Below, one piece after another: positions 59,038 to 64,000 of a DNA stretch of 64,000 nucleotides. A program made the translations under genes and the position numbers. This DNA comes from Oreohelix idahoensis. Its lineage: Eukaryota; Mollusca; Gastropoda; Stylommatophora; Oreohelicidae. Numbering within the stretch: position 1 is the first letter of the stretch; each line of letters starts with the position of its first letter. Location: assembly GCA_024509875.1 (NCBI GenBank), contig JAMPIV010017762.1, positions 62,001 through 126,000 of the forward strand, read 5' to 3'. The notes beneath the pieces were generated by a model. That model was not told the DNA's origin, did no database searches, and saw only the letters and a list, made by a program, of their open reading frames with translations.

Positions 59038-60525
59038 AGTCGGCCGGCTTGCTCTGCTGGCTGCTCTAAAAAAAAGCTTTTCTGATGATGATGCCAGCCA
59101 CCTTTTATGTCTTCCAATTGATGCTATCAGCGGCAGTCATAACCGCCAGTGAAGAGAAAAATCTGCAGAGGCGCAACTATATTCAACATGCACAGTTACA
59201 GTCTTTAAACCATTTTATTTTGTATTAGAAGATTTAAATTACATTTTGTTTGCATTTAGAAATATATGTATTGTTGTACATTATACCAGTACTTAACCAA
59301 ACACATGCATGTACTATTTGCCACTAAGGAAGAATCTCAAGGGTTAAAGAAGACATTGTTTGATCGTAAGACACGCACATCAACCAAAACGGGCGATTTT
59401 GCCGTTTGTAGGCAATGCGCTACAGTTTTTGTTGGCACTGCACCCCACGACAACTATGACAGTTTATGTCATAATATTAAGACTTTGGCGGAAAACCAAA
59501 ACATTATTACACATGTGATTAGCCGGAGCATCACAAACATATTTTTTACTTGTCTAACAGACATATGCTATGGATCGATTTGTGATTACTTATTATGCAT
59601 TTTTGGAATTTCATTTATATCGCATAAATAACTATGTACCATATATCATGCCTTTTTAACAAATTACTGTGTTGAGACACACAGATGTTTTACTCGTCCA
59701 GTACAAATTATTTAACATCTAATGCGTATATAAAATGATGACCCACACCTCTACTCCCTTTTCCCTACGCGCAGACTGTCCACACGTGACCTTAACACCA
59801 CCTCGCTGTTTTTCGCTATGTCAAATCCAATCTTCGTTTTCACCACCTTTATCTTCCCCCCGTGTCGATTTCCCCATGCGAGTTCTTCTTCTATTTTTTC
59901 TTTACCTTTCTCCCACGTCTCGCGTTCATTCATCCATCCAACACAGGAACTACTTTCTCTACTCCCCCCAGCTATTTCATTGTACTATAAACTCCCACCA
60001 CCCCCCACCACCACCACCACCCCCCTCTCCTTCAGTTGACGCCACACTGTGCCGTCAATGAGAGTTCAAACATCCAGTGTGACCTTTCACCGCTCCCGTT
60101 CACATTAGCGAAAGCCATGGTCACAGGTAAACAGCTATGGTCAGTTACCATTCGGACGTAAATATTAAGATAGGATTCCCTTATTGTCCTGAGTGTTGAT
60201 TAACACTCGAGTTTTTGTTTGGCATGACCAAACCTTATATGTGTCGACTTTAAATAAAAAGTTCAATAAGTTTAACATTAATTATGTATATTTACTATAA
60301 TAACTCCATGTTTTATGTATTATTATTAGCGTGTTAAGTAAAGATTATATAAGTATTGTATTAATAGATTAACAATTTACATTGTGTATTGCACATTGCT
60401 ATCCATATCCCTTACTGTTTAATGACATAGTGTATAAACAACTTGTATGTCTCCCCCGTTTTCGGCAATATGAAACTACTAGATCACTCCTTTTAAGAAA
60501 TAATAATTTTTTTTTCCTTTTTTTC
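59038..60525 (+). other. LTR2 3' interior, unrecognised
   Basis: About 1.5 kb after pol. One open frame at 59266-59631 (121 codons, Cys-containing) has no recognisable domain and may be chance. A CCA-rich microsatellite lies near 59998-60022. AT-rich sequence with no open frame fills 60150-60525. Such a long post-pol region is unusual for a gypsy element. Confidence 0.5.
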
Positions 60526-60800
60526 GGCTCACATGTATACTGAGATCTTGTAATACATTTTTAAGTTAGCTTACAGGTATACTGAGATCTTGAAAAAAAA
60601 AAGGCTCACATGTATACTGACATCTTGAAAAAAAAATTTTTTGGGCTCACATGTATACTGACATCTTGAAAATTTTTTTTTTAAATTTTTTTTTTTGGCT
60701 CACATGTATACTGACATCTTGAAAAATTTTTCTTAAAATTTTTTGGCTCACATGTATACTGAGACCTTGTAGTTTTTTTTTCTCATTTTGGCTCATAAAT
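60526..60800 (+). repeat. Six-fold GGCTCACATGTATACTGA repeat with A/T spacers
   Basis: Copies of GGCTCACATGTATACTGACATCTTG or close variants lie near 60526, 60571, 60605, 60648, 60701 and 60744, separated by runs of A and T of variable length (about 10 to 30 bp). A further GGCTCATAAATATATGCCCCC at 60789 is itself repeated near 60872. Confidence 0.85.
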
Positions 60801-61001
60801 ATATGCCCCCAGTCAATGACTTATACCAGTAACATAAATTTTTTCTCAACAATTGTCCATTGCCAATTGCTTCATAAATATATGCCCCCATTTCATATTT
60901 TATCCCAGTACGTATGTTAGGGACTTGATTTTTTTTTTTTGTTTAGTTGATAGGACAAAAATGTCTCCACATGGGATACATTTTTGTGGCCCCGGGACTT
61001 G

Positions 61002-62047
61002 TGTGACCGCTTGGCATACACTCAAATTAATACGTGTTAAAAAACCAAGTAAAATGAGAAATAACAACGTTAAAAGCAGTTAAGACATTTGTGCACAAAA
61101 TACAGTGTCACGACAAGTTCACAGCTTCGGGAAAAGTTGTCCCAGAACAACAAAGTAATAAGTGCCTGTTTATTGAGTGGAAAAGTTTGGGAAAATGTTG
61201 GGAGAAGTTGCAAGTCATGAGTTTTTCCGTTGCTAGAGTGAGAGTCGTGTGCATAAAAGTCGAAAAACTGAGGAACGGAGTGCAAAATGTAGATGTTTGG
61301 TGCCAAGTGAAAAATAAAGCATCGTGTGAAAATTGGCGGGAAAAAAGAGTGGGCAGTATATAAAGAGGAGACTTGGGCGATTTATAGGAACCCAGGACTT
61401 GTACAGATTTTAGGAGTAGTTAGGCGAGAGAATTTTTACAGAACTTCGTCTTTGAGATTATCAAGACAAGTTGTTTTTTTAACTTGAGAAGTTTTTTCAA
61501 GTGAGCCTAGTATGTTAAAGTAGACAGTTTGTATTTTACCCTGTCAGATATATTATTCCTGTGGATATAATTTTCATTTTGTTTTGGATATTCACTACTT
61601 TGGGTAAGAAAGAAATACGTGCTTCATTATTGTGCCAATGACATTTTGCTGTTCCAATCACGTTAATAAAATATATTCTATTTTTCTACATTGCTGCGTT
61701 TTCCTTGAAAACCTTACGGTTGGATTATTTGATTAAACCACTATACAAGACATTGCTTTTCACTAACCAAAAAAAAGGTACGAAAGAACCCTGGGTTAAG
61801 GAAGAATAAAATAAGGTCAAGTATTTCCATCTCAGGCGGTCAGACCTGTAACGACTTGAACTAAGAAACGTACAAGAGTTAGCGCTCTTCAAAATATTTA
61901 CCTGCGGTCAACCATTAACGGAACTGACCCGGTCAGCTGACGGACACACTCACATTCTTTTCATTGATGCCGCGACCAGCGCACAAATAGCTGCACGGTC
62001 ACACTTTACTACTTGGTGCCGTAACCAGTTCGCTCTGCACTGCCACA
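61002..62047 (+). repeat. LTR2 3' LTR (1046 bp)
   Basis: Same length and ends as 50827-51872, about 99.5 per cent identical by eye. The bases before it (GTGGCCCCGGGACTTG) are only partly purine, so the polypurine tract is weak or lies further upstream. Confidence 0.95.
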
Positions 62048-64000
62048 TTTTTTTATATGTTAGCTTTAGTTTTTGTAATATAGTGTTTTATTAACTTTTG
62101 CATTTCTGAAGGGGTCTTTGTACCTATGAGATTTTCTACCCTCATTTCTACATTGTGGTTACTACAGTATGTCTTAATGTTTTGCCTCTGTTGGTCATAT
62201 TTCTTGCAGTCCACCAGAAAGTGTCTAATTGTGTTTGGTTCTTGACACTCTTCACATGTGGGTTCCTCAATCATGAAATATCCAGTTCCAAGCTTGAGCC
62301 TCAGCAATTTTTTATTAATTGGTATTTTTAGTTCATCTTTTATTTGACATTTTTTGCTTGGTGTTTTAAGGATTTTATATGAGTGTCTTGCTTTTTTACT
62401 TTGGTCCCATGCTGTTATCCACTCTTTAGTTATTGCTTGAGCAATTAAGCTCTTAATTTCAAACTTCCCTAAGCCTACTTCAATTTTGTTATGGCTAGTT
62501 CTCCCCCCTTTGGCTTCTTTGTCTGCAAGCTCATTTCCTGCTATCCCCACATGTGATGGTATCCATGTTAGTGTTGCACTGCATCCTATAGTTTGTAGAT
62601 ATGTATTAACCTGTAGTATTTCCTCTATAATATCTGGCCTGCTACATTCATTTCTGTTTCTGATAGCTAATACTGATGATAGGGAATCTGTGAGAATGGT
62701 TAACTTTTTTGGTGGATTTTCTGCAGCTATTTCTAAAGCTTTTAGGATTGCCACTAATTCTGCTGTAAAGATGGATGTATTACTTGTTACTTTGTATCTT
62801 TTATAAATTTTTAATTTTGGTATTGCTATTCCTGCTCCTAATTGCCCTTCTTCATCTTTTGACCCATCTGTATATATAGTTAGGCTATTATTTATATACC
62901 GTTCTATGTACTCTAGTGTTTTACTTTTTGCTGAGATTGTGTCGTTAGATTTATTTATGATCTTTGTTAAGTGGGAGTCAGTTTCTGGCACTTTTAATTC
63001 CCATGGTGGGATCTTTGCTTTATACAGAGCACTACTGTTTATCGCATTAAATAGGTCTGGGTATTGATCCACTTCATCCATTGTTTTCCACCCTGACGGG
63101 TATCTATTATGGTTTAATGGAATGTGGTCTATGTACTGGTTACCCCTATCAAAGGTTTTATGTGCTGGGTGAGTTGGATCTTTTGCCACTCTTGCCCAGT
63201 AGCTGAATCTCAGTTCTTTTCTCCTTAGCTCCAGGGGTATAATGCCTAGCGCTACTCTAGTGCCTCTGCTGATGTTCCCTTTGAGGCACCTGCTATTATT
63301 GACAGTGCCTGGTTTTGGACTGTGTCTAGTTTTTTCTTATTGCTTGGGGCGGCTGATGCATAGACAACACTGGCATAGTCAAGTTTGCCCCTAATAAATG
63401 ATTTATAGAAGGTTAACATGGTCTTATTGCAGGCGCCCCAACCACTTCCTTTCATATATCTTAGCATGTTAATAAGTCCCCTACTGCTTTGCACTAATAG
63501 GTCTATGTGTTTGTTCCAGTTTAGTTGCTGGTCTAATACCATACCAAGAAATCTAGTTGATTTTGCTGTGCATACTTTTTGCTCATTAATGCTTATGTCA
63601 ATTATATTGTTTTTAATTACACGCCCTCTACTGAAGATCATTCCTATTGTTTTTTTAACGTTTAGATTAAATCCCCACTTGTTCATCCAGTCAGATACTT
63701 TATCTATTTGCCTTTGTACTGTTTTATAGAGGAATGGGAGATTTCTTCCCGTTCTCCATATCGCAGCGTCATCTGCAAACTGGGATAAGTTGTTTTTTAA
63801 GTCTTTAAACTCGTCGCCTAGGTCATTGACCATAATCGTAAAGATAGATGGTGATATTACTGATCCCTGGGGAATTCCATTCTGTTGCTCATACACCTCA
63901 GATCTATCATTGTTTATTTGAACCGTGAAGTAGCTATCCTGCAGGAAGTTTTCTAGATAATTGTTGGTTTTGCCTACTATACCTAATTTCCTTATTTTGT
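62048..64000 (-). pseudogene. LINE A copy 4 (minus): ORF2 C-terminal half, runs off the window
   Basis: From the window edge down to the stop at 62053, the minus strand encodes the RT (GIPQGSVISPSIF, FADD near 63770), the connection region and RNase H (YTDGSKD, TAELVAILKALE, SHVGIAGNELAD), ending with the CEEC...H...C zinc motif, nearly identical to LINE A copy 1. A one-base deletion near 63255 gives a stop after Ala-Leu-Glu, so this copy is inactive even without LTR2. The rest of ORF2, ORF1 and the 5' end lie beyond 64000. Confidence 0.93.

Larger units (their letters stand above)
50827..62047 (+). mobile_element. LTR2: gypsy-type LTR retrotransposon, 11.2 kb
   Basis: Two LTRs of exactly 1046 bp with about five substitutions between them, a gag frame, a 1483-codon pol frame, and about 3.2 kb of repeat-rich sequence after pol. 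Inserted in the 3' UTR of a minus-strand LINE A at a T-run, so the TSD (about four T) cannot be fixed exactly. Structure is complete, but protease and integrase have each lost a catalytic residue. Confidence 0.93.

Noticed and set aside
59266..59631. Possible third gene of LTR2 (121 codons)
   Set aside because: No recognised motif, no signal peptide or convincing membrane layout. Left as unrecognised.

Overview
This is a eukaryotic window made almost entirely of transposable elements. I found no convincing host exon, rRNA, functional tRNA, operon or CRISPR array. The mix suggests an invertebrate animal: I/Nimb-like LINEs with RNase H and a three-knuckle ORF1, a Tx1/L1-like LINE, RTE- and CR1/L2-like remnants, two Ty3/gypsy LTR elements, a hAT transposon and many microsatellites. 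A mollusc or similar marine animal is my guess; nothing here proves it.

Layout. 1-2795: a decayed LINE A copy, split by an insert with a 12-bp target duplication (TSD) that holds RTE-like and CR1/L2-like 3' ends and an 880-bp hAT element with a perfect 8-bp TSD. 2796-8797: a 5'-truncated Tx1-like LINE B with a long repetitive 3' region. 8798-14611: 5'-truncated LINE A copy 1, with intact ORF2. 14612-17400: a minus-strand mosaic LINE (A') with a 5' inversion. 17503-20114: LINE C, a 5'-inverted ORF1-only LINE with a 15-bp TSD and two tandem histone-type stem-loops in its 3' region. 20115-22592: a 25-bp minisatellite and an RTE-like LINE fused to a tRNA-like head. 23716-41998: a full-length LINE A (about 6.3 kb without inserts, 12-bp TSD) interrupted by a 2.8-kb solo LTR and by a 9.2-kb LTR element (LTR1) coding for gag, protease and integrase but no reverse transcriptase. 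42975-48706: LINE D. 48707-50489: diverged repeats. 50490-64000: a minus-strand LINE A copy interrupted by an 11.2-kb gypsy element (LTR2).

How the parts relate. LINE A ORF1 is an RNA-binding protein and ORF2 carries endonuclease, reverse transcriptase and RNase H. LINE C has only ORF1, and LTR1 lacks reverse transcriptase, so both would need enzymes supplied by other elements. LTR2 is open over most of pol but has lost one catalytic residue in protease and one in integrase. Near-identical LTR pairs (about 4 and 5 substitutions by eye) show that the LTR insertions are young.

The observations most worth following are the histone-like stem-loop pair in LINE C, the RT-less LTR1, and the sharp ORF1/ORF2 mosaic in LINE A'. 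All identities are by eye; no search was run.
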